Positions 63,991 through 64,000 of a stretch of 64,000 nucleotides of DNA are shown here, one piece after another (position 1 is the first letter of the stretch; the number at the start of each line of letters is the position of its first letter). The position numbers and the translations under genes were made by a program. Source of the stretch: Capitulum mitella (lineage: Eukaryota > Arthropoda > Thecostraca > Pollicipedomorpha > Pollicipedidae); assembly GCA_030062745.1 (NCBI GenBank), contig CP099847.1, forward strand, positions 2,278,304 through 2,342,303, written 5' to 3'. Under the pieces are notes generated by a model. That model saw only the letters and a list, made by a program, of their open reading frames with translations, did no database searches and was not told where the DNA came from.

Positions 63991-64000
63991 CCGCGTCTCG

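Larger units (their letters stand above)
55638..64000 (-). other. hth: Part of the homothorax intron upstream of exon A (incomplete)
   Basis: This lies 5' of exon A in gene direction and ends at the exon A acceptor (phase 0). The exons for the MEIS N-terminal domain (KGKMPIDLVIDER and ESFNEDIAMFSKQ-like residues) were searched for and not seen. The content includes a CGG run near 56050, 12-bp and 24-bp arrays at 56260-56780, one hAT-like MITE (58381-58645) and GC-rich stretches (58800-63560) without supported genes. Confidence 0.8.

Noticed and set aside
55638-64000. Exons for the MEIS N-terminal domain
   Set aside because: No stretch encoding KGKMPIDLVIDER or similar was found on the minus strand.

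Overview
The window is a very GC-rich piece of an animal genome. It lies almost entirely inside one gene on the minus strand: homothorax (hth), the arthropod MEIS/PREP-class TALE homeobox gene. Three coding exons can be read directly, in minus-strand order: exon A (55637-55502), exon B (22705-22560) and exon C (15238-15162). They have good splice sites and joining phases (0, 1, 0, 2). Together they encode the Ser/Gly/Pro-rich linker, the acidic stretch before the homeodomain, and the homeodomain up to the Trp codon of the recognition helix. The residues (for example [12 protein letters not shown] and [11 protein letters not shown]) match the arthropod form, so I infer an arthropod. The extreme GC content of the introns is unusual, and I cannot name the species. 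The 5' exons with the MEIS N-terminal domain and the 3' exon with the end of recognition helix 3 were not found and should lie beyond the two edges.

Layout on the + strand: 1-15161 is the start of the intron after exon C; 15162-15238 is exon C; 15239-22559 is a 7.3 kb intron that splits the homeodomain; 22560-22705 is exon B; 22706-55501 is a 32.8 kb intron; 55502-55637 is exon A; 55638-64000 is part of the upstream intron. I support no second protein-coding gene. The many long open frames in GC-rich DNA are chance frames or run through minisatellites.

The introns are a mosaic. Most is GC-rich sequence dominated by GGCC/CCGG words, with short AT-rich homeodomain-type motifs set in it. About a dozen more AT-rich islands of 0.3-3 kb hold what transposon remains can be recognised. 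Four are short hAT-like MITEs (26500-26626, 30974-31381, 50443-50636, 58381-58645), two of them with convincing 8-bp target duplications. A facing pair of tRNA-like sequences lies at 32160-32338. Many minisatellites are present (periods 12, 19, 21, 22, 24, 33, about 36, 50, 67, 76/83 bp).

The most interesting signals look regulatory. A perfect Exd/Pbx-Hth/Meis composite site, TGATTGACAG, lies at 51871. There are thirteen perfect TGACGTCA (CRE/ATF) palindromes, often paired, and one cluster near 42.5 kb combines them with Exd- and Hth-type sites. Together they suggest that hth introns carry auto- and cross-regulatory enhancers. I found no clear evidence of a wholly new biological system.
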